Assembly: GCA_029547805.1 (NCBI GenBank) | Contig: JAKPOP010000010.1 | Location: 397,675-461,674, forward strand | DNA length: 64,000 bases | DNA from: Deltaproteobacteria bacterium | GTDB taxonomy: Bacteria; Myxococcota_A; UBA9042; DTJE01 | Direction: 5' to 3' | Part shown: positions 40,852 to 48,332 of the stretch, one piece after another | Layout of the letters: every line of letters begins with the position of its first letter | How positions within the stretch are numbered: the stretch's first letter is position 1 | Notes under the pieces: model-generated | What the model was told of the DNA's origin: nothing | Seen by the model: only the letters and a program-made list of their open reading frames with translations | The model's database searches: none | Made by a program: the position numbers and the translations under genes

Positions 40852-42398
40852 TCGGGCAATCCGATGCCGGGACGATGCCGGAAGCCTGGCCCCGGACCCT
40901 GGCGAGAACCCGACGGGTCCGGCCGGCGGCGAGACCCGAGGAGGCTTCCGAGGACCAGCCATCCCACCAGGACCGTCTTCCCGGCGTCGGAGACCCTGGC
41001 GGCCACCATGCAGGAACCGCCCCTCGGGGGCGCATCCCCATCCAGGGGGAGGCCCCCTTCCGGATCCGGCGAGCCGACGTCCGCCTCGGTTCCCCCGGTC
41101 AGGTCCGAGAAGGCGTCGTCCTGGGGGTCCCGTTCTGGAGGGCTGTCGTCGTCCGCGGAAGCCGATTGCCCCAGGGAGGGGTCGAAGACCACCGTGAAGC
41201 ACCGATCCTCCAGGCGACCGAACTGCATCGCCGGGGCGTTGCCGCCGTACTCGCCCGTGGTGATGGCATACCACTCCCGGCACTCGGGACAGTCGATCAC
41301 GTGGGCGATCTGCATGAAGCCGCCCTCAAAGACACGCACCTCGGTCCAGGTGCCCGGGTATTCCTTGGTCGAGGCCGTCTCCACGAAGGGCACTCCGGGG
41401 ACCATCAGGGCGTCCAGGCGGGCGTTCCGGTGGGAGTGACCCGCCAGGACCCCCACCACCGCCGGCGCGGCCTGGTCCATCGCGTCCTGGACCCGGAACA
41501 GGGCGTCCCCCAGCACCGCGTAGAGGGGGCCCGCCTCCTCGCAGAGGGCATGGTGCCCCACGACCCAGATCGGGCGCAGAGAGGCCCGAGCGTCGGCCAG
41601 TTCCGCCTCGACCCAGGCCAACTGGTCGTCGCCCAGCCAGCCGGCCCCGGTTTCCGGGGCCACGGTGTCCAGCAGCAAGAAGCGGTGACCCCGGAAGTCC
41701 AATGCCCTCCAGGAACGGGCCAGGCCCAGCGCCGCCGCCCAGTCATCGACGCCACCCCGAACCCGGTCGTGGTTGCCCCGGACCGGGTGCCAGGGCATCC
41801 GGAGCCCGTCGAAGATCGTCTTCGCGAGGACCATCTCCTCGGGCCGGGCCTCGGCCGTCAGGTCCCCCTTGTGGATCACGAACTCCACCCCGGAGGCGTT
41901 GATCTCCCGCACTGCGGCCTCGTTGGTGAACCGCCAGTAGGGATGGTCGGGGTCGGGCCACGAGAAGCCCTGGTATCCCAGACCCCCGACCAGCCCCGCC
42001 ACCTCCTCGCCCACGTGGGTGTCCGTCACGGTGGCGAACCGGAACAACAGGCGCCCGGGCGGCGGCTCCAGCGTCCGGAAACTGGCCGGCGCGAAGTCGG
42101 ATGCCGGGACCTCCAGGCCATCCATGATCACCCGTACCCGGTAATCCTGTCCCGGGGTCAGGTCCGCGACCCGGGCCCGGAAATACCGTCCCTTCACGGC
42201 GTCCACCGACGCCGGGATCTCGCCATCGGGCGTCAGCACGGCCACCGCGACGGTCGCCGGACCGTCCGTGTCCACCACCCACTGGGCGAAATCCGGGCCC
42301 ACCGTGGCGAGTTCCACCCGCACAGGATTGGCCGCCGCGGCCGGCAGGGCGGCCGCCAGCAGCGCCAGCATTGCCGGCCGTCCGCAACACCGCTGCAT
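40848..42398 (-). CDS. Secreted calcineurin-like metallophosphoesterase
   Basis: This 516-residue exported enzyme has a signal peptide (1-23), a fibronectin-like beta domain (25-115, cf. LTPGQDYRVRVIMDG), and a dimetal phosphoesterase domain with DTHVG, KGDLT, RGNHDR, GHH and GHSHRN motifs. The C-terminus carries an acidic linker, a Gly-Ser-Cys motif, a hydrophobic stretch and RRR, a MYXO-CTERM-like tail, but with an unusual 20-residue Pro-Gly extension beyond it. Substrate unknown (family: phosphodiesters or nucleotides). ATG follows AGAGG. Confidence 0.85.
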   Translation of the reverse strand: MQRCCGRPAMLALLAAALPAAAANPVRVELATVGPDFAQWVVDTDGPATVAVAVLTPDGEIPASVDAVKGRYFRARVADLTPGQDYRVRVIMDGLEVPASDFAPASFRTLEPPPGRLLFRFATVTDTHVGEEVAGLVGGLGYQGFSWPDPDHPYWRFTNEAAVREINASGVEFVIHKGDLTAEARPEEMVLAKTIFDGLRMPWHPVRGNHDRVRGGVDDWAAALGLARSWRALDFRGHRFLLLDTVAPETGAGWLGDDQLAWVEAELADARASLRPIWVVGHHALCEEAGPLYAVLGDALFRVQDAMDQAAPAVVGVLAGHSHRNARLDALMVPGVPFVETASTKEYPGTWTEVRVFEGGFMQIAHVIDCPECREWYAITTGEYGGNAPAMQFGRLEDRCFTVVFDPSLGQSASADDDSPPERDPQDDAFSDLTGGTEADVGSPDPEGGLPLDGDAPPRGGSCMVAARVSDAGKTVLVGWLVLGSLLGSRRRPDPSGSRQGPGPGFRHRPGIGLPD

Positions 42399-42550
42399 GG
42401 CATCCTCTTGACCAGACTGCGGGGGATCCTCTCATGCCTGCTTGTCGAAGACGAGTCCCCGGACCTGAGACCGCCCCCCCGCCGAGCCTTGCTCGAATCA
42501 GGTCGCCCCCTCTTTTCAGCCGGGAGAGCCTTCCAGGACACCCAGGATCT

Positions 42551-42814
42551 TCAGCGCGGCCCTCCCGACAGCCAGGTCGAGACCTCCGCCGCCTCTTCGG
42601 AGGACAGGCCAAGACGCTTCACGTGCCATCGCCACACCGCGTCGCGGTCCCGCAAGGGGTCCGGCACCGGAAGCGCGTGACAGCCACCACACCGGGCCCG
42701 GACCACCGGCGGCGGATCGCCGGGACTGCCGACGATCGATGTCCCGGCGGCCCCGGTGGATCCACACCCTGAAGCCCACAGCACGAAGACGACAAGCAGC
42801 GTCACCAGGTCCAT
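42551..42814 (-). CDS. Small cytochrome c lipoprotein
   Basis: This 87-residue lipoprotein has a lipobox ASGC (Cys17) and one heme motif CGGCH (42-46), followed by an amphipathic helical tail with WHVKRL and a WLSGG end like small cytochrome c domains. The start is the ATG at 42814; ribosome binding is weak. It lies 29 bases after the outer-membrane barrel gene and is probably cotranscribed with it. It may carry electrons between envelope complexes; partners are not identified. Confidence 0.75.
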   Translation of the reverse strand: MDLVTLLVVFVLWASGCGSTGAAGTSIVGSPGDPPPVVRARCGGCHALPVPDPLRDRDAVWRWHVKRLGLSSEEAAEVSTWLSGGPR

Positions 42815-42843
42815 CGCAGACCCCTGCCATCCTGCGTCACGCC

Positions 42844-43674
42844 TCACAGGAACACCCCCAGAATGGCCCGGACCTGCCATCGAGGGAAGTCCAGCACGTG
42901 AGTGGGCTGGTACATGCCCCCCAGGGCAAGCCACACCGGGCCCGTCATCAAGGAGAGCGTCGGGCCCAGCCAGAAGCCGTGGTCACTCCACCGCGAGTTC
43001 TCATACTCGACCTTGTACTGCGTCTCCAGGGACAGGGCGACGTGGGGATTGAACTCGTATCCCAGGGCGAAGGAGGGCTTGAACTCGAATGCCCATTCCT
43101 TGCCCCAGTCCCCACCCTTCTGCTCGGCGACGGCATTGAAGGTCAGGAACAGGCCCCCGAAACTCCTTCCCAGGATGACCTTCTCCTCGAAGGCGAAGTC
43201 GTCCACCCCCTGGATCCACTCCAGATAGAACAGCACGTCCACCGGCCACTGTCCCCGCAGCACCGGCATCACGCGGGCCCGGATCTTGTAGCCGTCCCAG
43301 GCCGCCGGCGATCCTTCGGTGTGGGAGAACATCGTGTACAGCGACAGGTCGAAGCGGTCCGTGACGCCCACCTCCACCTCGGCCTGGTGCTGGTACTTGT
43401 TGGACCAGGTCCAGTCCTTGCGCACCGGGTTGCCTTCGTCGTCCAGTTGCAACGTCCCGTCGGAGTTCCGGGCCGGCGCGACTCGCTTGCCCTCCACGGT
43501 CAGGTAGTACTCCAGTTCCACCTCGCCCCGGGGCATCGTCTTGGGTTCGTACGACCAGACCGTGTTGCGCTTGTCGCACCATCCCTCCGCGGGATCCAGC
43601 ATCACGCCCCCCAGGAGAACCGCCCCCATGACCCACGCCCGGACGCCCCACATGCCCACCGTTCCGCCGGCCAT
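42844..43674 (-). CDS. Outer-membrane beta-barrel protein
   Basis: This 276-residue protein has a signal peptide (about 1-31) and alternating amphipathic strands with aromatic girdles (VELEYYLTVEG, RFDLSLYTMFSHT, VALSLETQYKVEYEN) that end in a hydrophobic C-terminus with Phe-Leu, typical of an outer-membrane barrel. The start chosen is the ATG after AGGAGGTG; an upstream in-frame ATG at 43746 is less likely. A perfect 24-bp palindrome lies about 100 bases upstream. It is followed by a cytochrome lipoprotein gene. The cargo is not known. Confidence 0.8.
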   Translation of the reverse strand: MAGGTVGMWGVRAWVMGAVLLGGVMLDPAEGWCDKRNTVWSYEPKTMPRGEVELEYYLTVEGKRVAPARNSDGTLQLDDEGNPVRKDWTWSNKYQHQAEVEVGVTDRFDLSLYTMFSHTEGSPAAWDGYKIRARVMPVLRGQWPVDVLFYLEWIQGVDDFAFEEKVILGRSFGGLFLTFNAVAEQKGGDWGKEWAFEFKPSFALGYEFNPHVALSLETQYKVEYENSRWSDHGFWLGPTLSLMTGPVWLALGGMYQPTHVLDFPRWQVRAILGVFL

Positions 43675-43770
43675 CGTGCACCTCCTAGCAACAGCCCGTG
43701 CCGCAAGAGGACCACCTGCGGACCTCTTACTGAAAGACGTTATCAACAGAAATATCGGAATCGCAACCTC

Positions 43771-43794
43771 TGATTCTCCAAATCATGAGAATCA
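43771..43794. promoter_or_regulatory. Perfect 24-bp palindromic operator candidate
   Basis: TGATTCTC and GAGAATCA arms flank CAAATCAT. It lies upstream of the barrel-protein / cytochrome gene pair. The arms share TGATT/AATCA with the nap-locus palindrome, and the nearby word ATCGGAATC (43754-43762) also occurs inside that site. Confidence 0.5.
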
Positions 43795-43873
43795 AAGCGT
43801 TTTCGCTACCAAAGCGCCCCGACCCAGGCAAGATGGAGCCCGATCTGGCGGCCTGCGGAACCTTGAAGACACC

Positions 43874-44998
43874 CTACCGGGCGGACCCACGGGCCCAGGC
43901 CCAGGCCGTGACCCCGCAGGCGAACCCTCCGAGGTGGGCGAAGGCCGACACGGAGGTGCACCCCATCCGCTGGGAGGCGGCCCCGATCCCCTGGAGGAGC
44001 AGCCACAGGACCATCGCGACCCAGACCGGCATGCGCAGGAAGGCGAACCGCCACCAGAGCCGGAAGGCCAGGGCCACCCGGGCCCGGGGAAAGCGCAGAC
44101 CGTAGAAGGCCAGCAGGCCCGAGACGGCCCCCGAGGCCCCGATCAGCGGCACCTGGGGACGGGGGTCCAGCAGGCCGTGCAGGGCATTCCCGGCCAGGCC
44201 CGCCACCAGGAACAGCAGCCCGAAGCGCCAGGGGCCCAGCACGTCCTCCACGTCGTCCCCGAACACGACCAGGAAGTAGAGGTTGGACAGCAGGTGCCAG
44301 AGTCCCCCGTGCATCACAAGGCTGGAGACCCAGGTGAGGCCCATCCCCCGCCAGGGGTCCGCCGGCAGGAAGCCCAGGGCCCGGGCGTTCTGCCCGGTGG
44401 CGTCCAGGCCTGCCAGACCCAGCACGAGCAGGATCGCCGCGGTGCCCCAGGTGGCCCAGGGCAGGCGCCCTCGGGGCCTCTCCCCGACCTCCGTCGGGAG
44501 CCCGAGGACCGCCGGTATCCACTGCCAGGGCTCGTCGGGCCGTTCGCCGAAGGTCCCCTCGGCGAACCGCTCCTCCGCATCGGCTCGCTCCCGGATCCGC
44601 CGGGCCTCCCAGGTCGCCAGGACCACCCGGGCCTCCGGGGGCAGTTCCGGCGCCGGCGGAACGGCCGGAGGAGACGGCGGCAGGAAGCGGCCCATCTCCG
44701 TCGGGTCGAACCACACCAGACGGCATCGAGGGCAGAGGTCCAGTGCCAGCGCCCCCTGGTCGTCGGCCAGCGACGCCGCCCGCATCGCCCGGCCACAGGC
44801 GGGACAGGGGGGCCCCTCCGGCGCCCCGGTCTGGAGCGCCCGGTCCCGCAGCACGGCGACGGCGCCCTTCCGGGCATGGGGTCGGAGGGACTCCAGCGTC
44901 GCTGCCCGCCCGTCACAGGAGGGGCAGGCGAAGGCCCTGGGACCGTGGTCCGATGCCACCGGCCTCAGGGCGACCTGGCAGCGGGGGCAGGTCAGCAT
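43874..44998 (-). CDS. Rhomboid-family protease with zinc ribbon
   Basis: This 374-residue protein starts with a TFIIB-type zinc ribbon (CPRC near residue 4, CPSC near 27, then CPAC and CPRC), followed by a rhomboid serine protease domain with six membrane helices. The catalytic serine lies in IGASGAVSGLLAFYG and the histidine in AHLGGF. Rhomboids cleave membrane-embedded helices. I start at the ATG giving MLTCPRC; an ATG 30 bases upstream is an alternative. Its substrate is unknown. The zinc-ribbon fusion suggests a regulatory or docking role. Confidence 0.88.
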   Translation of the reverse strand: MLTCPRCQVALRPVASDHGPRAFACPSCDGRAATLESLRPHARKGAVAVLRDRALQTGAPEGPPCPACGRAMRAASLADDQGALALDLCPRCRLVWFDPTEMGRFLPPSPPAVPPAPELPPEARVVLATWEARRIRERADAEERFAEGTFGERPDEPWQWIPAVLGLPTEVGERPRGRLPWATWGTAAILLVLGLAGLDATGQNARALGFLPADPWRGMGLTWVSSLVMHGGLWHLLSNLYFLVVFGDDVEDVLGPWRFGLLFLVAGLAGNALHGLLDPRPQVPLIGASGAVSGLLAFYGLRFPRARVALAFRLWWRFAFLRMPVWVAMVLWLLLQGIGAASQRMGCTSVSAFAHLGGFACGVTAWAWARGSAR

Positions 44999-45524
44999 CG
45001 CCACCACTGGGCCACGGAGTCTCCCCATGGGACAGGGACCAGCGCGATGCTACACCGTTATCGCGGGGGGTGGCGAAAACCGGCAGGCCCATCGCCCCGG
45101 TCGGGGAACCGCACCAACGGCCGTTCCAGGCGGCAGAGGAACGGGATCTCGATGGCCTTGATCAGACCGTCCCGGGACTTGACTCACCGGTGGGACTCCA
45201 GCACGAACTCCCCCATGTCGGAAGACCGCTGCTGGGGCTGGATGCAGTCGGTCACGCGCCCACAGGCCATCTCGACGCTCTCCATGGCAGAGAGCCACGG
45301 GCAGGTCATCGTGATGGGATGGGCTGATCGAATCTCCCCGACAAAAAGGCATCCGACGGGCCTTCTGGAAGTCCCCCTCCTCGAAACGCCGCCAGGCCTG
45401 ACCCGGATGTCCTTGAGAGGAAGGTCCTCGCACCCCGCCGTCTTGGACAGGAACGGCGGCCCCGGAGTAGCATTGGGTCCGCCGACCCGGGGGGCGGATC
45501 CGGGACGGGGGGAAAGGAGGCAAG
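44999..45524. other. Intergenic region without an evident gene
   Basis: About 525 bases separate the divergent rhomboid and epimerase genes. No tRNA or strong promoter was recognised. A 41-codon minus-strand frame (45184-45309) is described separately. Near 45451 a TTGGAC lies 19 bases from a TAGCAT, a weak promoter candidate for the epimerase operon. Confidence 0.5.
45184..45309 (-). CDS. Possible 41-residue CPWL microprotein
   Basis: The frame encodes a protein starting MTCPWL with further cysteines at positions 16 and 22. It resembles the small CPY/WL proteins of deltaproteobacteria, which usually end RHxxCPLY; here a stop replaces that end after ESHR. Codons end mainly in G or C. There is no good ribosome binding site, so this may be a relic. 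Confidence 0.3.
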   Translation of the reverse strand: MTCPWLSAMESVEMACGRVTDCIQPQQRSSDMGEFVLESHR

Positions 45525-46541
45525 ATGGCCACGCTGTTGATCACTGGCGCTGCGGGATTCGTGGGGCATCACCTGGCGTTGCGGCTGGCAGGCGAGGGAC
45601 ACCGGGTCGTCGGGGTGGACGACCTGAACCGGCTCTTCTTCCCGACCCTCAAGGAGGAGCGGGCCCGGCGCATCGCCGGGACGCCAGGGTGCACCTTCCG
45701 GCGGATGGACGTGGCGGACCCGGCGGCGGTGGACGCCCTGTTCCGGGAGTTCGCCTTCGACGGCGTCGTGCACTTCGCGGCCCAGACGGGGGTCCGCTTC
45801 TCGAAGGACCTCCCCTTCGAGTACGAGCGGTCCAACATCCAGGGGACCCTGGCGGTGTTCGACGCCGCAGCACGCCACGGCCGACCTCGGGTGGTCTATG
45901 CCTCCTCCTCCAGCGTCTACGGTGACTCCCCGGACGTCCCCTGGCGGGAGGACCAGGCCGCCGACCAGCCCGTGAGCCTCTATGCCGCCACGAAGCGAGC
46001 CGACGAACTGATGGCCCGGGCCTATCTGGCCACCCACGGCCTCTCGACCGTGGGGCTGCGCTTCTTCACGGTCTATGGGCCCTTCGGTCGCCCGGACATG
46101 GCCGTGTGGACCTTCGCCGAGGCCATTGCCTCCGGGGAACCGGTGCCCCTCTACGACGGGGGCCGGATGAAGCGGGACTTCACCTTCGTGGACGACGCGG
46201 TGGAGGTGACCCGAGCCCTGCTGCAGATGCCGGACCTGGAGGGGGCACGGGTCTTCAACGTCGGTCCCGGGGACCCCCAGGACCTCGATACGCTGCTGCG
46301 TCACCTGGAAGAGGCCCTCGGACGCCCTGCCCGCCGCCAGGTGCTCCCGGCCCAGGCCGGGGACGTGCCGGCCACCTGGGCCGACCCCACGGCCTTGCGC
46401 AAGGCCATCGGGTTCCACCCCCGGACGCCGCTCCGGGAGGGCGTCCAGGCCTTCGTGGACTGGTACCGGGCCCACCCGGACCTGGTGGCACAGGTCCGCC
46501 GGGAACGGGCGGCCTCGGGCCAGCCGGGAGGTGCCCGGTGA
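45525..46541 (+). CDS. NAD-dependent nucleotide-sugar epimerase
   Basis: This 338-residue short-chain dehydrogenase has TGAAGFVG (residues 7-14), the catalytic YAATK (about 152) and SSSSVYGD upstream of it. It is closest in look to UDP-glucuronate 4-epimerases and WbpP-like UDP-N-acetylglucosaminuronate epimerases; the RFFTVYGPFGRPDMA segment is typical. It would act on a UDP-uronic acid in the glycan pathway. The start is the ATG 9 bases after AGGAGG-like GGAGGCAAG. The stop overlaps the GTG of wlbB. Confidence 0.85.
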   Translation: MATLLITGAAGFVGHHLALRLAGEGHRVVGVDDLNRLFFPTLKEERARRIAGTPGCTFRRMDVADPAAVDALFREFAFDGVVHFAAQTGVRFSKDLPFEYERSNIQGTLAVFDAAARHGRPRVVYASSSSVYGDSPDVPWREDQAADQPVSLYAATKRADELMARAYLATHGLSTVGLRFFTVYGPFGRPDMAVWTFAEAIASGEPVPLYDGGRMKRDFTFVDDAVEVTRALLQMPDLEGARVFNVGPGDPQDLDTLLRHLEEALGRPARRQVLPAQAGDVPATWADPTALRKAIGFHPRTPLREGVQAFVDWYRAHPDLVAQVRRERAASGQPGGAR

Positions 46542-47194
46542 AGCCCTATTTCGCGCATCCCACGGCCTGCATCGACGGCGAGGCCCGGTTCCCCGATGCC
46601 GTGGACCCGCGCATCGGGGCCGGGACCCGCATCTGGCACTTCAGCCACGTGATGGACGGGGCCCAGATCGGCCCCGGGTGCAGCCTGGGCCAGAACGTCT
46701 ATGTCGGCGCCTCGGTCCGCATGGGGGCCGGCTGCAAGATTCAGAACCAGGTGAATCTCTACGATGGGGTGGTGCTGGAGGATTCCGTCTTCTGCGGCCC
46801 CTCCATGACCTTTACGAATCTTTCCAAGCCGTTGCCCCGGGCGGCCATCCCGCGCCATGACGCCTACCAGCCGACCATCGTGCGGCGATTCGCCTCCATC
46901 GGGGCCGGTGCGGTGATCGTCTGCGGCCACGAACTGGGGGAGGCCTGCTTCGTCGCCGCCGGGGCCGTGGTGGTCCGGGACGTCCCGGCCCATGGCCTCG
47001 TGGCCGGAAACCCCGCCAGGCTGATCGGCTGGGTCTGCTGGTGCGGATCCCGGCTGCGCCTCGACGGGAACGAGGCCCGGTGCGACGCCCTGCTGCACCT
47101 GCCGGACCAGCCGCCACGGACCTGCGGACGCCGCTACCGGCTTCTGGCCCCGGACCGCCTCGTGGCGCTGGATGCGGAACCCGACCCCCGGTGA
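46538..47194 (+). CDS. wlbB: UDP-amino-sugar N-acetyltransferase WlbB/WbpD-like
   Basis: This 218-residue left-handed beta-helix acetyltransferase has hexapeptide repeats from about residue 20 to 150 (IGAGTRIWHFSHV, GQNVYVGASVRMG, VVLEDSVFCGPSM). WlbB/WbpD N-acetylates the 3-amino group of UDP-GlcNAc3NA. A short C-terminal cysteine-rich segment (CWCGSRL, then CGRRYRL) resembles the zinc-like tail of some WbpD proteins. The start is GTG, overlapping the epimerase stop. wlbC follows after 13 bases. Confidence 0.87.
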   Translation: MKPYFAHPTACIDGEARFPDAVDPRIGAGTRIWHFSHVMDGAQIGPGCSLGQNVYVGASVRMGAGCKIQNQVNLYDGVVLEDSVFCGPSMTFTNLSKPLPRAAIPRHDAYQPTIVRRFASIGAGAVIVCGHELGEACFVAAGAVVVRDVPAHGLVAGNPARLIGWVCWCGSRLRLDGNEARCDALLHLPDQPPRTCGRRYRLLAPDRLVALDAEPDPR

Positions 47195-47207
47195 GAGGAG
47201 TCCGTCG

Positions 47208-48329
47208 ATGAAGGTGCCCCTGCTGGACCTGGGCCCTCAGCACAGGACGCTGCGTCAGGAGATCCTCCAGGCCGTCGAGGAGGTGCTGGACTCCCAGCAC
47301 TTCATCCTGGGACCGGTGGTGGAACGCTTTGAGGCCGCCTGCGCCGCCTATTGCCAGGTCCCCCATGCCCTCGGGGTCTCATCGGGCACCGATGCCCTGC
47401 TGCTGGCCCTGATGGCCCTGGGAGTCGGTCCCGGGGACGAGGTGATCACGAGCGCCTTCTCGTTCTTTGCCACGGCGGGGTCGGTGGCCCGGCTCGGGGC
47501 ACGACCGGTCTTTGTGGACATCGACCCGGAGACCTTCCTGTGGGACCTGAACCAGGTGGAGGCCCGCATCGGCCCCCGGACCCGGGCGCTGCTGCCGGTG
47601 CACCTCTTCGGCCAGTGCGTGGACCTCGATCGCCTGGAGGGCCTGGCCCGGCGCCATGGGCTGGCCCTGGTGGAGGATGCGGCCCAGGCCCTCGGGGCCG
47701 AGTGGCAGGGACGCCGGGCCGGGTCCGTCGGGGAGGTCGGGTGCTTCTCCTTCTTCCCGTCCAAGAACCTGGGCGGGGCCGGCGACGGGGGCCTCGTCAC
47801 CACCGGCCATCCCGACCTGGCGGACCGGATGGCCCGGCTGCGCAACCACGGGGCCCGTCCCAAGTACTTCCACGACCTGGTGGGGGGCAACTTCCGCCTC
47901 GATGCCCTCCAGGCGGCGATCCTGGCGGTGAAACTGCCGCACCTGGACCGATGGACCGCCCGGAGGCAGCAGAACGCCGCCTTCTACCAGGAGTCCCTCC
48001 AGGACCTGGAGCATGAGGGACTGCTGCGGCTGCCAGCGGTCCGGGCCGGTGGGAGGCACATCTTCAACCAGTACACGATCCGGGTCCCCGAGGGCCGACG
48101 GGACGCCCTCCGGCGCCATCTGGCCGAACGGGAGGTGGGAACCGAGGTGTACTACCCCTGTCCGCTCCACCTGCAGCGCTGCTTCGCGGACCTGGGATAC
48201 CGGGAGGGGGACCTCCCCGAGGCCGAGAAGGCCTCCCGGGAGGTCCTGTCGATCCCGGTGCACCCGGACCTGGCCCCGGACCAGCGGGACCACGTCGTCG
48301 CATCCATCCGCTCCTTTTTCCGGAGTTGA
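47208..48329 (+). CDS. wlbC: UDP-sugar 3-aminotransferase WlbC/WbpE-like
   Basis: This 373-residue DegT/DnrJ/EryC1 PLP enzyme has the PLP lysine Lys186 in FFPSKNLGGAGDGG and the family start PLLDLGPQH. WlbC/WbpE adds the 3-amino group to the 3-keto sugar made by the WlbA homologue. It differs from the 4-aminotransferase at 25666. ATG follows GAGAGGAG. Encoded in order wlbB-wlbC as in known ManNAc3NAcA clusters, but here separated from wlbA by 22 kb. Confidence 0.87.
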   Translation: MKVPLLDLGPQHRTLRQEILQAVEEVLDSQHFILGPVVERFEAACAAYCQVPHALGVSSGTDALLLALMALGVGPGDEVITSAFSFFATAGSVARLGARPVFVDIDPETFLWDLNQVEARIGPRTRALLPVHLFGQCVDLDRLEGLARRHGLALVEDAAQALGAEWQGRRAGSVGEVGCFSFFPSKNLGGAGDGGLVTTGHPDLADRMARLRNHGARPKYFHDLVGGNFRLDALQAAILAVKLPHLDRWTARRQQNAAFYQESLQDLEHEGLLRLPAVRAGGRHIFNQYTIRVPEGRRDALRRHLAEREVGTEVYYPCPLHLQRCFADLGYREGDLPEAEKASREVLSIPVHPDLAPDQRDHVVASIRSFFRS

Positions 48330-48332
48330 CCC

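Noticed and set aside
40848-42398. Part of the nap operon by adjacency to napF
   Set aside because: It is convergent with napF and has phosphoesterase motifs, so it is only a neighbour.
43771-43794. The 24-bp palindrome as a rho-independent terminator of the rhomboid gene
   Set aside because: The arms are A/T rich and no run of T follows on the minus strand; an operator is more likely.
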